Positions 7,589 through 19,065 of a stretch of 64,000 nt of DNA are shown here, piece by piece. The translations under genes and the position numbers were made by a program. Each line of letters begins with the position of its first letter. Position 1 is the first letter of the stretch. The notes beneath the pieces were generated by a model. The model ran no database searches and was not told the origin of the DNA. It saw only the letters and a list, made by a program, of their open reading frames with translations. The DNA is from Spongilla lacustris. Its lineage: Eukaryota; Porifera; Demospongiae; Spongillida; Spongillidae. The stretch covers positions 3,162,032 to 3,226,031 of the forward strand of contig OX442436.1 of NCBI GenBank assembly GCA_949361645.1, in the 5' to 3' direction.

Positions 7589-10014
7589 GTGGTGAAGAAT
7601 TGGCTGTCAATGCAAAATGAGGTAGCTGATTATATATTTCATGTTGAAGGGGATGACAACGAAGTTGAAGATAGAGAAGAGAATGATGAAGGTGAAATGT
7701 ATAGTGAAGATAATGAGATTGCTCCAGCAGGATTCTCAGGCTATGGTGAAAGTGACCTCTTAAGGAGGGCTGAATTGCATACTGGTGCTTGCATACAGAA
7801 ATGATCTTGTCTTTCCAACATCATGGGGCCTCGTAATCAACATAGAAGTGTTCGTAATCTACATGCAGGGCCTGGAAATACAGTGGAGAACATGATAGTT
7901 GGACAAATAATTTTTTCTCATTAAGTTTTACTTTCGAATGGAGTATCTCAGTAGCCTTACATCTTTATTAAAATCTAATTGCACACATCTGTGCCTATAC
8001 CACTTGGCCATATAAGCTTGAAAAAGAAATAAGTCACATGACTTCTAAGGCTCGTTAATTAATTATTTAGTGACCCCTCTCCAAAACAATTTGTTTGTCA
8101 AGTTTCTCCGCACACATTGAACGGATCCCAATGAAATTGGGTTTGTAACTAAAGGACCTACGTACGCAAGTTTTCAGTCTTACGCATCTAACATCGGACT
8201 AACCGTTGTGCCGTTATTCACAAAAAGGCGCCATTGTAGGGCCTAATTTGTTAAGATCGACGTTTTCCCATGCGCTTTTGATAGCTTGCAGGAATTTCAG
8301 GTTAAATCGTACGATGGGTATTCTATCGATTTAGCTACGGTATGAGCTCATTGCGATAAAACTACCGTACAAAACATGTTTTGAAACATCAGTGGCTTGG
8401 TAGTGTCGCCATTTAAAATAATTTCGATAATTATGCTGTGAATATAATTTAAAACACTGCGTCGGTCCGATTATTTCTGGTTATTCGAATGGCTGAGGGC
8501 GTTGCCTGTGTTTATGACGAAGCTGCACCTACCGAGTACGAGTCGATCTTCAAGACAGGCTAGCAAGGCTGCTGTATCGACATGGACAGAGCTTAAAAAG
8601 CGACCGGATGTCTCCACGCCAAAACTGGCGCGATTGTTGAAGCACTCAGACTCTGGGATATTCCAGGTACCGAGGTACGTACCTGGAATTTCACAGACTC
8701 AGAGTGCTTCAACGGGTACCGGTAGCCGCCAGTTGGGTTTCTTTGGGGACTTTTTAAGCTCTGTCCATGTCGATACAGCAGCCTTGCTAGCCTGTCTTGA
8801 AGATCGACTCGTACTCGGTAGGTGCAGCTTTGTCATCAACACAGGCAACGCCCTCAGCCATTCGAATAACCAGAAATAACCGGACCGACGCAGTGTTTTA
8901 AATTATATTCACAGCATAATTAATCGCTCAAAATGGCGACACTACCAAGCCACTGATGTTTCAAAACATGTTTTGTACGGTAGTTTTATCGCAATGAGCT
9001 TATACCGTAGCTAAATCGATAGAATACCCATCGTACGATTTAACCTGAAATTCCTGCAAGCTATCAAAAGCGCATGGGAAAACATCGATCTTAACAAATT
9101 AGGCCCTACAATGGCGCCTTTTTGTGAATAACGGCACAACGGTTAGTCCGATGTTAGATGCGTAAGACTGAAAACTTGCGTACGTAGGTCCTTTAGTTAC
9201 AAACCCAATTTCGTTGGGATCCGTTCAATGTGTGCGGAGAAACTTGACAAACAAATTGTTTTGGAGAGGGGTCACTAAATAATTAATTAACGAGCCTTAG
9301 AAGTCATGTGACTTATTTCTTTTTCAAGCTTATATGGCCAAGTGGTATAGGCACAGATGTGTGCAATTAGATTTTAATAAAGATGTAAGGCTACTGAGAT
9401 ACTCCATTCGAAAGTAAAACTTAATGAGAAAAAATTATTTGTCCAACTATCATGTTCTCCACTGTAGACAGCTTATAACAAACCACAGTCATTCTGAAAT
9501 GAAGGAATACAATCTGGCAGCTCATTTAGAGATTTCTGAAAAAAATCATTACCATAAACACCAAGGTTGGGCTAGGTATCCGCAGCGAGGGGCTCAGTAT
9601 GGTCGAGCATAATTGGAACCATACAAGAAGGACATAAAACGGATGTTTGAACGAGGAGCTCGTGTTTCCTCAGACAAAATGAGACCATGTGCTATGTTAG
9701 AGGAGCTTCAGTCAATCTATCCTCGTCGCTACACCTTACCTGGGGAGAATGAAATACGTGCAGAAATTACCAAGTTGTTTGGTAGGAAGAAGGCCAGTGA
9801 TGAGGACAATGCAGGTAGTGATCATGATGAGAGTGAAAATGAAGCTAAAAGAGGAAGAGGAAGCAATCTATCAAACAGTATGTTAAACAAAGAATTGGTA
9901 GAGCATAATCCCTCAATCAAGCCTGCTAAAGCCCTGAGAAATCTCAAGGCTGCACTATGCCTACCACATCCCTTGAACACGACAAAGCAATCAAAACCAA
10001 AGTTAGTAGTCTAG
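7589..10014 (+). pseudogene. acidic/C-terminal part of the Cys-rich gene, split by a fold-back element
   Basis: A frame from 7589 encodes an acidic stretch (GDDNEVEDREENDEGE). It passes an in-frame TGA at 7802 and reads on as MGPRNQHRSVRNLHAGPGN to 7879, where the fold-back element interrupts. Directly after the element (9467) the same frame resumes (RQLITNHSHSEMKEYNL). It passes a TAA at 9610 and continues as YKKDIKRMFERG...MLEELQSIYPRR, then an acidic/basic tail to 10014. Removing the element plus one TA restores the frame exactly. The segment around DIKRMFERG...ML-EEL...YP resembles a conserved C-terminal block of uncharacterised metazoan proteins, recalled but not verified. An AATAAA-like signal follows near 10030. 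With two stops it is a pseudogene. Confidence 0.6.
7881..9464. mobile_element. giant fold-back element with ~790-bp arms, TA target site
   Basis: The left arm begins CAGTGGAGAACATGATAG and the right end is its exact reverse complement. TA flanks both sides (7879-7880, 9465-9466). The two ~790-bp arms pair almost throughout. Scattered single-base differences occur, and about 160 bp around the centre (8595-8760) is more diverged. CAGT-type ends with TA duplication point to the Tc1/mariner superfamily. No transposase is encoded; a 125-codon frame across the centre is an effect of the symmetry. It interrupts the Cys-rich gene. Confidence 0.85.
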
Positions 10015-10287
10015 TAGTCAAAAAAGAAAAATAAAAGTCAAAGAGAAAGCAAACATTTTGTAATTTTTTTAATCGTTATCAATGGTGTGTATGCATGTGT
10101 AGACCGATATGCTATTTTATTGAACTGAATAGTTTGCCTTGCGTCATTCTGTACAGCTAGACTGGTTCCAGTGACTATAGGGAAGGAGTGCATTCGCAGC
10201 CAACACTGGTACAGTGACTTGTATCTATAGTATGGATTGATTTACATAAATTACATGTTGGGCGCTCCTATTCAATAACCAGCCGCG

Positions 10288-10762
10288 CTTAGTTGGGCGT
10301 GGCCCGCCCTTCGCGTATGGAGTGTTATGTAATATTGTGAATATCATTATGTTATTGCACGAATATTCGGGTAGTGATTATTTGTCTGCAGAGCAGCTGC
10401 TCAAGATATGCACATGTATTGCTTTGGGTGCGGTATCGATGAGTTGGGCATGGCCCGCCCTTTGCATTGTTCAGGCTTCATAGTAGCAGAGCAGCGCAAC
10501 TCTTTAGCTGCCTCTGCAACACATTCGCAAACAAAAGCAATTATTGTCCACTGTATTAAAAATTCATATACATGTAAGTTAAATGGAAGGAACAGCTGCC
10601 TATCATTACCTCACATCAGCCGCTAATTGGGTGATAATGGACCCACTTGGACGCTGCAATCTGATTGAACTGCAATCCCCGTTGCAGCAGAACAAATCTT
10701 GGTATAGGCTTGCAACCCGACCTTCCGCCAATACGCGAAGGGCGGGCCATGCCCAACTAAGC
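10288..10762. repeat. inverted-repeat unit with a third internal copy
   Basis: The 33-bp sequence at 10288-10320 (core TTGGGCGTGGCCCGCCCTT) returns inverted at 10729-10762. A shorter direct copy is at 10442-10464. The GC-rich cores stand out in AT-rich DNA. The unit may be a small non-autonomous element of ~475 bp, or three dispersed binding-site-like repeats. Nothing is coded between them. Confidence 0.6.
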
Positions 10763-13700
10763 CGTTATAGCGCAATATACATCTCCACCCCGATACATAC
10801 AACAGTGTTGCTTGTAAAACGATTTTCTACACAAATGACAATCCTAAAGCCACAATTTCATTTCAGTTCTTATACTTGCACTTCTGGAACATATTGGATG
10901 AGCAAAACATCGGATGCCACTGATGTCGACCGGTCACTTGCAAGCTCGTCGATAGCATGCAGCAGACCAATGGTCCTCTCACTGAACTTATCAAATGTTG
11001 TCTCAAGAGTTGTAGTAATAGTATCCTGTGTCAGAAAAGAAACATAATAATCAGCGGACCTTTTATATTTTAAACCTCCCCCAAATTTTCGCCATTTTCA
11101 CCCACTTTACTCGCGGAAGCGGTATTAATATTCATATGATTGACAAGATCATGGTGCATTTGCAGTGAACTTTGTCAGGCACCTTATTAAGGCATGCGGG
11201 CACATGCTAAATTATCTCCACCCATGCACCAGATGCTCAGCAGCTGGAGGCACAGCTACCATAATTTGATGTAGCAAGTTCACACCCCCCCTCCCCCCCC
11301 GCTGTCTGCGCAGCTGGCTTGCTTGCCTCCGATAGGTGCTTCTCTTTGCGCTTCTTCATTTAGCACCCAGACCTATTTATGTACCACCAGCGAATCATTT
11401 TCTGCCTCAGATAGTTCAACAGGCATGCATGGGTGACTTACAACTGACTGTATGCCAGCAAGCAGCTGCCCGTAGTCTTAGTTGGGCGACTAGTCGAAGA
11501 CCAGACCCTTGACAATGAAGCCTTTTCAGGGGAGGGGGGGGGTGAAGCCGGATGTCAGGCAGTCAATTCAAAACTAAGGTTTCCAGGGTACCCTCACTTA
11601 CCACGGTCGCCACCACGAGTGAAGAACTTTTTCAGTACTTCAATTGGCATTGTGCATACGTGCATACATATGCATAAGTATTCACAATTAGCACAAGCAT
11701 GCCCTTGGGTTGGTTATTTGGAAGGAACAGTCATTACTGCATCCTACACGAGTCTTTGACAGTTCAGAGCATTATGTTATTAGCTGTTTAATTACCATTC
11801 CTTGTAACTTCCCCTGGCTACATAGGTGTACACACTCTGCCCCTAAGCTCCCAGTTACATGTTTCTGTGCTCATGTCCCCCAATGTGCCCAGTTGACTGA
11901 CTGGCGAGAATAGGGGGCCAGGGCAAGAACTGTGACTATGCAACCCCAACCTGCACAGTGGTTAAAAACTCCACAAACTATCATAATGCGAGCTCTATTG
12001 TGCCTAATATTGACCTTGATAGCCAGGTGCAAAGCAGTAAATTTTGATAATTATGTTTAACAGATCTATGTTTGTGTTACTGATATTTAAGATTTGTTTT
12101 GAATGATGGAAAGTAAATAAAGTAGACATATATTATTAAACCCTTCTTACAGGTACTGGTATAATTCTTATATGGATAGCACATTACAGGACATAATTTT
12201 AATAAGATTACTGGTAATGGAATGGAAATAAAATCACGCGTACGTGCCTAAGGTAACAGACGGCTGAGGGTGGTTTTCTCAAGCAAAGTAGTAGGATAAT
12301 AGTCTTCTGCTATTAAATACCTACCTATTTCCGCGCACGACTACTTAGGGGGAAGGACATGGTATTGCCGAAGTTGTAGGAGGAAGTGGCACAGTGCAGC
12401 AGATACTCTGTACAGTGTACTGCCGCCGCCATGCATGCACAGAATAACATTATTGTATATCGAGTCAGTAGCATTGAATGTCTCTATACAAAGGGCTGTT
12501 TGCATGGGTACTGGGCCAATTGGCTGTACAACCAAAAAGTGGCCTATCACTTGTTTATTTGAAGAACTGAGGAACTGTTCAAGTTTATGGCATCATGCTA
12601 ATATTACGTACAAGTCCTTTGCATTTTTGATCCACTAGCTCAAATTTACTCAATTTCAGAGCTTCAGAAGGTTGTTTAATGTCCACAATCCCTGCAATTT
12701 GATGAATTCAATCTTCAAAACATGTTCCTTGGTATCTATACATCCATTGATTTGCCCCAATGTTGTTGCCATGCCTATCATTGCATGATATACTAGGTTT
12801 AGGTAATTATAATAATGCTGCTGGGTATCTAAAGAGAATTGGCCATGGAATGTGTGGTTGATTCCCCCAGGCAGGATCAATAGGAATTTCCCTCAGATGA
12901 ATTCTACTTTTTTTTTTTGGGTGCACAACCTACATTTTAAAATGCTTCTACGTGTTGGTTGCAGCAATTTTGCTACAAACACAATAGTACCACAGTTTTC
13001 AATACCTGCTTTGTCTATCAGTATTAAAAATACACCTAACAAGATGTTAGCCACTAAAAACCACTGAATAACATTATACTCATCTGATTAACTGATAATT
13101 GTATTCATTATATTCGAACAATATTTGATATCATTAAACTAACATGTAAACACAAAATGCATGTAAATCATTTATAGTGCTGGTATTGGCAGATATCTAT
13201 CTTCGCATTTTCAGTGGTGAGAAAGGGTTAAATCCTAATTTGTTTACAATATATATGTTACATTAGATTATTGCTTTTATAAAATGTTTATTAAAGTCCA
13301 TGTTTAACTCTTTATAAATAACTACATAATTAATTCATAAAACTTGCATATTAAAATCACAACATTTAATTGGTTAATTAATTTGAGAAAAGAGCACTGA
13401 CTAGCAGTACCATACAGGATTGGATCTGGCTAGGTCAATTATAAAAATTCTCCTCCTGAATGCTAATTTTGCTCTTTATGTAAAGCACTCATTTATAGAT
13501 TTCACTCAAACCTAATTTGTTTATCTCATCATATATAATGTTTGAAGCAAAATGTTTGCATAAATCAGAGTACAGTTATAGAGCAGTGTTTTACTAATGT
13601 TAAAATGTGTTCCCCTGAAAGAGAGCACATATGGGTGTGAAGTTACAAGCAAAAATAAGTAACCGATTAACATTTGTCACTTTTTTCTCAATTTTTTGCA

Positions 13701-14480
13701 ATAAACTCATTCTGATGCAATAATTTTAGAAAATAAACGAATTGTTATAATGCTTTCTTCTTAACTAATATTTATCCAAATATGATTGGAGATAATAATA
13801 AAATATTAAGTTAGAAAATACAATGTTTATTTCAATTAATATCAAAGCTGTCATATGTTGGTCCTAGATCTAGTACCGTAGCAATCCCAGATCTAGGACC
13901 GCTGCCTGGAGATTAAAGGTTAAGTCAGACTAATTTATCCAAATTCATACGAAGACCTCGCCTCGCTCTGACAAGTAATACTTTCCTACTCCACAGCACG
14001 TGAGACTTCACAACACTATACATGTAGGTACTCACCTGTATTGGGCACATACAAAAAAAAATTTGGTAGCTAAACTGCAAAGATTAGAGGAGTTATTACC
14101 TTGAACATCCAACCTGACCAGCAGTTGTTTAATATGGTGCATTGTTTTGTTTGCACATTAAATTGAATGTATTCTGTTCAGAAGTAGATGCTGAATCTAA
14201 AAATGTAATTGGCATTATACAATTGTATACCATTCATGAGATATAATAAAAAATGTGCATTATTGCATTTTCCCCCTCTTATGGTGAACACCACTGTATG
14301 AGTTCATTAAAATAATGGGAATCTGTTAAATGTGTCCTATTAACTTTATTTAATAACTGACACTATTTTGTATCACCTCATACAAATGCATCACAAACCA
14401 AATTGTCATATTTGTATCCTGTAATTTGTAAATGTCCTGGTCAGCTATGGTTTTAAACCACTGTGACCTGTTGGCCGTGG
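10763..14480. other. long non-coding stretch
   Basis: No gene, transposon end or RNA gene was recognised. There are short C or G tracts (11285-11301, 11530-11541), AT-rich sequence and a small hairpin at 13860-13900. The 154-codon frame at 10583-11047 has no recognisable motif. Confidence 0.45.
13860..13900. repeat. 12-bp perfect inverted repeat
   Basis: GGTCCTAGATCT at 13860-13871 pairs with AGATCTAGGACC at 13889-13900 across a 17-base loop. It is non-coding, with no T-run after it. Confidence 0.6.
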
Positions 14481-14493
14481 GGAGCTCCTGTGA

Positions 14494-14680
14494 GTGACGC
14501 AGGTCACCAGCTGGGAGTCCCTGCGGCCATTCCATACATGGCTTGTTAGGTTATGTGGGGGAGACTCGGGGAGACAAGCACCAAATGGTGGTGCTGGCCA
14601 CCAACTGGGTGACCTGCGTCCCAAGTCCAGGACGCTGGCCCAGGCTTGGGTCCCCGAGTTAGGTCAAGCCCGGTAAGGAC
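14494..14680 (-). repeat. GC-rich fragment related to the 3' region of the DIRS-like element
   Basis: Two blocks here, GTGACGCAGGTCACC and CCAGGACGCTGGCCCAGGCT (continuing TGGGT), sit ~120 bp apart. The reverse complement of 30490-30665, just downstream of the recombinase gene, has near-identical blocks at similar spacing. I read this as a remnant of the non-coding end of a related element in the opposite orientation. The similarity is patchy. Confidence 0.45.
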
Positions 14681-14985
14681 CCGTCCAATGGTTACCCCCC
14701 ACATCTCATGCAGCAATCCGGTTACTATTTAAACTGGTCGGATTGGAAGGGTGACATCAATACATCAATACACAGTCCACATGAGTTAGATGTCTTGGTA
14801 CTGGACCTTACCATCTCTGCTGCGGCTGCGGGGTGGGTTGGGGAAAATTGAAAGTATGTTTGAAAAGCCTTGCTATGCCAATGGCCCAGCCCTTATCTTG
14901 GGTACAGAATGCAGAAGCTGTGGGTGTTGTACCACCGGGGTTTGGCACCCATCTAAACTAGGTGGCAGTGAAGCAAGGCCTGAAA

Positions 14986-15365
14986 AACCCTGGCAGTCAG
15001 TGGTAAGCCATTCTTGAACTCTGGAACAGGGGGGCAGAGTCTGGCAAGCAGGCTCTCTTCAGGTACTGCTCAATCGTTTGAACTGGGTAGTACTTGTCCC
15101 CACTACAGCTGATAGAAATGAGAGCCCCTTTTCCCCATTAGTCAGCGTTGGAGCATTGGACGTGGATTAGGAGTATGTGCCCAACCAGCTGGAAAGCTTT
15201 GGTAGTCAGTGGTGCACCATTCTTGAACTGGAACAATTGGGCAGAGTTTGGCAAGCGTCAGGTACTGCTCCATCACTTGAACTGGGCTGTACTTGTCCCC
15301 GCTACAGCTGATAGAAATGAGCACCCCTTTCCTCCATTGGTCACCTTTGGAGCATCAGACACGCT
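14986..15365. repeat. tandem duplication, ~209-bp period
   Basis: The sequence from GGCAGTCAGTGGTAAGCCATTCTTGA (14992 on) returns at about +209 bp as GGTAGTCAGTGGTGCACCATTCTTGA. It continues through CTACAGCTGATAGAAATGAG in both copies. Identity is about 85 percent by eye. The open frames across it are not convincing. Confidence 0.75.
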
Positions 15366-15639
15366 AACCAGCTGGATGTCCCCTCTGGCCAGACCTCGGA
15401 GCTGGGTTGAAGGGAGTGGCCATGAACTCTCCAACACTCAAAAAGTCCAAAGAATGCTAATGACATGGCTGTCTGGAACATCCACCTGTCCTGGTGCTGC
15501 AGCGACCTTCTGTCTTGTGAGGACTTCAGTAGCCGGGCTAAGATCCTGGGTGTAATGTGACGTCTTGTAAGGGAAGAGTGGGTTAGTTGATTCATTATTT
15601 CTACACAATGACAATATTTGGGTGTTTGAAAGTACATGT

Positions 15640-16274
15640 ATGCAGGTATATTTATGTGTATAATGAATTCTATTTATATATTTTTGTACAAATGAATATG
15701 TATTATTAATATGAGGTTAACATTCACATTTCAGAACCAAGCATCAGTACAGAATTGCTGAATTACCACTATTGCTAGATAGGTGAGGATGCATGCTGGG
15801 GATCTTCACCACTAATGTATGTATTTTGTAAAATTATTACTATTTCTTATTAATTCAACTACACATGCACACACAACCACACAAAGTTATTCACCTGCTG
15901 CACAAGGTGTGAGTAGGATCAAGTCAGGATGGTACTAGCATTAGCTCTAATAAGTGTACAACTGGGCCAACAATAGAGACTAGCTAACACCTTAGATTTT
16001 AGAGTTATTCTCAGAAATGGCTAGCTAGGCAGGTGGCTACTTGTGCAAAAGCCTTTAAAGCCTCAGGACCCCATGCACCATACCTCTATCACCATTGAAA
16101 TTCATTTCCAACTCAATTGAGCACATTGTGTCATTTTCAGAATGTTTCCTGAATTCAGCTACTTAAAACATTATTATAAAATCTAAACAATGGGTGACAT
16201 TCAGTATACATACATCACATCTTTCAATGTAGTTCCCGTAAGGAACATGGCTAAGCACTCAAATTTATTTTGTA
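15640..16274. other. non-coding stretch before the hAT element
   Basis: Nothing recognisable: AT-rich sequence without long frames, repeats or motif clusters. Confidence 0.5.
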
Positions 16275-16531
16275 GGTACCCCTCTATGGTACCTAAGTGC
16301 ATGCAACGTTTGACTTCTTAACTCAAAGTGGTTTGAAAGATCGGTTGTGATTGACGTGTTTTTTTGATGTGCTGTCTGGTTCACATGAATTCGGACAAAT
16401 TAGTTTGACTTAAGGGTTAAAAATCACGTTTTCTATATGAGCTGTCCCTGGAGTATCCACATAATTTGTGATAGTTTTTTGGCAGCTTGCTGCATAGAAA
16501 TTTAAATATCAGTAGCGGATCCAGGGGGTCT

Positions 16532-16597
16532 GGGGGGGGGGGGGGGGGGGGGGGGGGGGCTATAGCCCCCTCTTCCCCCCCCCCCCCCCCCCCCCCC
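16532..16597. repeat. G28/C23 hairpin tract
   Basis: Twenty-eight G (16532-16559) are followed by CTATAGCCCCCTCTT and then twenty-three C (16575-16597). The two runs can pair into a near-perfect GC stem with a ~15-base loop. Just before is AGTAGCGGATCCAGGGGG, a type of sequence often seen at the ends of small MITEs, so a nested MITE is possible. Confidence 0.85.
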
Positions 16598-16760
16598 TTC
16601 AAATAAAAAATTCATAGTATACTTGCATGGGTGTTTTAGGTGATAATACTATTAGTACAGCTGTTCACCAAGTTGTTAATTATGTGCACATGCGTGTGTT
16701 TCATCGATGGCAGAGAGCATGGCAGGACCATCTAAATAGGCTAAATTCAAAATATACAGA

Positions 16761-18790
16761 GTGTCCGAGTCTCTTTTCAATCACTTTTCGCAATTAGGCA
16801 CGACTCAATCGGCGTCTGTCAGTGTCGTTAGCAATGAATCATCCGTGTTGGCCGTGGTCCTGGATGACACATTATTGGAGGGTTGCTTTGATGTTGCTGG
16901 GAATCCAGGCTCCCTGGATGACCATTTTTATGAGGCAGTCAGAATATCAGAAGTTGTGGTAGGTCATCAGGCCCCTTTGCAACTGCCAATGGTTGGACCA
17001 CGGGACATGCCTGACTGTGGTTTGATGAAGCTGCATATTCATGATGGCTCTGCGACTGATGAGGAAAAATATCAAATTATATCAACCAGAGAACGTCGTA
17101 TTTCCTGCATCGCAAGAAGGTAAGCAAATGAGGTCATTCCAAAGCTCTTGGTTCCTGAAGTACCCTTGGTTGACATATAACAGGATGGAAAACGGTGGCT
17201 ATTGTGCGTATAGCTTTGTGTTTGCATTTGACAATTCTAGTGTTGGTAAGATCGCCAATGGTGAGGTTTAGAAAGGCTCTTGAGACTCAATTGCATGACA
17301 TTGCACAATACCACTGAGATGCCAGTGTAAAAGCTGTAGCACTTATTGATGTGATGGAAAGAAAGCATGTGAGTATTGCTAATTCCCTGAATGAAACATA
17401 CTCCATACAGGTGCAACGAAATAGGAAGGTACTAAAATCTATTATGGACACTGTGCAGTTTTGTGGTCGACAGGGAATAGTACTACGGGGACACAGAGAT
17501 GATTCAATGCACCTGGATGACCAATGTAACAACCCCGGAAACTTCCAAGCCGTATTACAATTCCACTGCAATGCTGGAGATAATGATCTTTCATTGCATT
17601 TTAAGGAGTGCGCCAGAAATTCTACGTACCGCTCTAAGACAATACAAAATGAGATCCTCAATGTATTTGGAGACATGATTAAGAAGACCATTATACCAGA
17701 GGTTAAAGCAGGAAAACATTATGCCATAATTGCAGACGAAGTCCAGGATGCTGCATCTATTGAGCAGATATCAGTGGTTTTGCGTTAAGTGCACAAACTG
17801 AAAGATGACTGTCGCTATACGATAAAGGAAAGTTTTGTTGCATTCAAAGAGTTGCATAGAATAATAACTGGTGTTGCAACAGCAGAATCACTTCTAGAAG
17901 AGCTCAGAGAATTGGGTCTAAATTTGGATCATTTGAGGGGACAGGGGTATGATGGAAGTAGAGCTATGGCAGGCAGTGTTCATGGTGCAAGCAGTATCAT
18001 CCTTCAAAGGCATCCACTTGCCATCTCGTTCACTGTTGCAGTCATGTTCTGAACCTATCTATTGCAAGTTCATGTTCTGATGTGCTGGTAAGGAACATGA
18101 TGGGCAGTGTCAGTGAGCTGCATAAGCTTTTGAGCATGGCAAACGTCAAGATAAGCTGACTGAGGTGACTGAAGCAACAATGCCTGATACCAAGAAGGTG
18201 AAAATTAAATCCTTGTGCAGAATTTGTTGGATTGAGCGTCACGATGCTTTAGAGGTGTTTGTTGACATATCTTGCAATCATACAATATATCGATGATGGA
18301 AGATTCAGTGAAGTGGAATAGAGAAACAATTCAAAGTGCTACACCATTACTTAGGTGTATTGAAAAGTTTTCCTTTGTAATTTCTTTAGTGGTTGTTTTC
18401 AATACTTTGTGCTATATCAAAGGACTGACTGTTTTGTTACAACTAGAGTCATTGTATTGATATTGTTTAAGGCATTCAGATGGTGGCTGAAGTGAAAGAA
18501 TTGCTAAGTGATGTAAGGGAAAACGTTGAAAGATACCAAATGTGGCATGAACAAGCTGTGAGACTGGTGCAGCAATCTGATTGTGAAGAGCCATCAATAC
18601 CACGAAGGTGCACTACGCAGTAAAACTGTTGAAGCTGATGTTCCTGAGGTGTACTGTCGAAGAACTCTCGCAATCCCTTTTCTTGACCACCTTCTTAATA
18701 GGTGAAAGGTTTACAAGTCATGCAAATATAGCTGCTCTTGGATTGTGCCTCATACCCAAAGTTTTGATGGAAATAAATGACTGGAATATT
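16761..18790 (+). pseudogene. hAT/ZMYM1-like transposase (DUF4371, hATC), broken
   Basis: Several frames in order spell one hAT protein. They are an N-terminal region (16761-17123), a zinc-finger block FQSSWFLKYPWLTY...YCAYSF (~17130-17225), then the DUF4371 core. The core shows NRKVLKSIMDTVQFCGRQGI, GNFQAVLQF and IQNEILNVFGDM. It ends IADEVQDAASIEQISVVLR, followed by a TAA at 17786. The same frame resumes with LRGQGYDGSRAMAGS. Later pieces are LCRIWIERHDALEVF (~18215) and the hATC-like RRTLAIPFLDHLLNR (~18658-18702), then RFTSHANIAALGLCLIPKVL. Frameshifts and stops occur between blocks. The protein would recognise the element ends and excise and insert DNA; this copy cannot be translated whole. 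Confidence 0.8.
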
Positions 18791-19065
18791 CATGGTCAAA
18801 GCTCTTCACCACATGATGGCTATGATATACTAAATGGCTTGCATTTTTCACTTTTCACAGATTGTTTAATGCCGATTGCAAGCTGCCAAAAAACATGTGG
18901 ATACCCCAGGGACATCTCATCTAACCCTAAAGTTGAACTTATTTGTCCAAATTCATGCAAACTGCGTGGCACCTGAAAAAACACGTAAATCAGGACTGAT
19001 CTTTTTAACCACTTTCAATTAAGAAGTCAAACGTTTTATGCACTTAGGTACCATTAGGGGGTTCC

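Larger units (their letters stand above)
16275..19065 (+). mobile_element. hAT-like DNA transposon with ~145-bp inverted ends
   Basis: Left 16275-16419 and right 18921-19065 are inverted copies. Shared blocks include ATGGTACCTAAGTGCA, AACGTTTGACTTCTTAA and GAATT.GGACAAAT.AGTT. They bracket a decayed hAT transposase reading in +. I could not define a clean 8-bp target duplication (ATTTTGTA left, AATTTTAG right are only similar), so the outer limits may be off by several bases. Confidence 0.75.

Noticed and set aside
8502..8879. 125-codon frame across the centre of the fold-back element
   Set aside because: It spans the symmetry axis, so its second half is the antisense of the first; no motif is present.
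10583..11047. 154-codon frame on +
   Set aside because: No domain, ordinary composition, and it runs through an inverted-repeat arm.
15148..15555. 135-codon frame on +
   Set aside because: It lies partly in a tandem duplication, the two copies do not conserve the frame as protein, and no motif is recognised.
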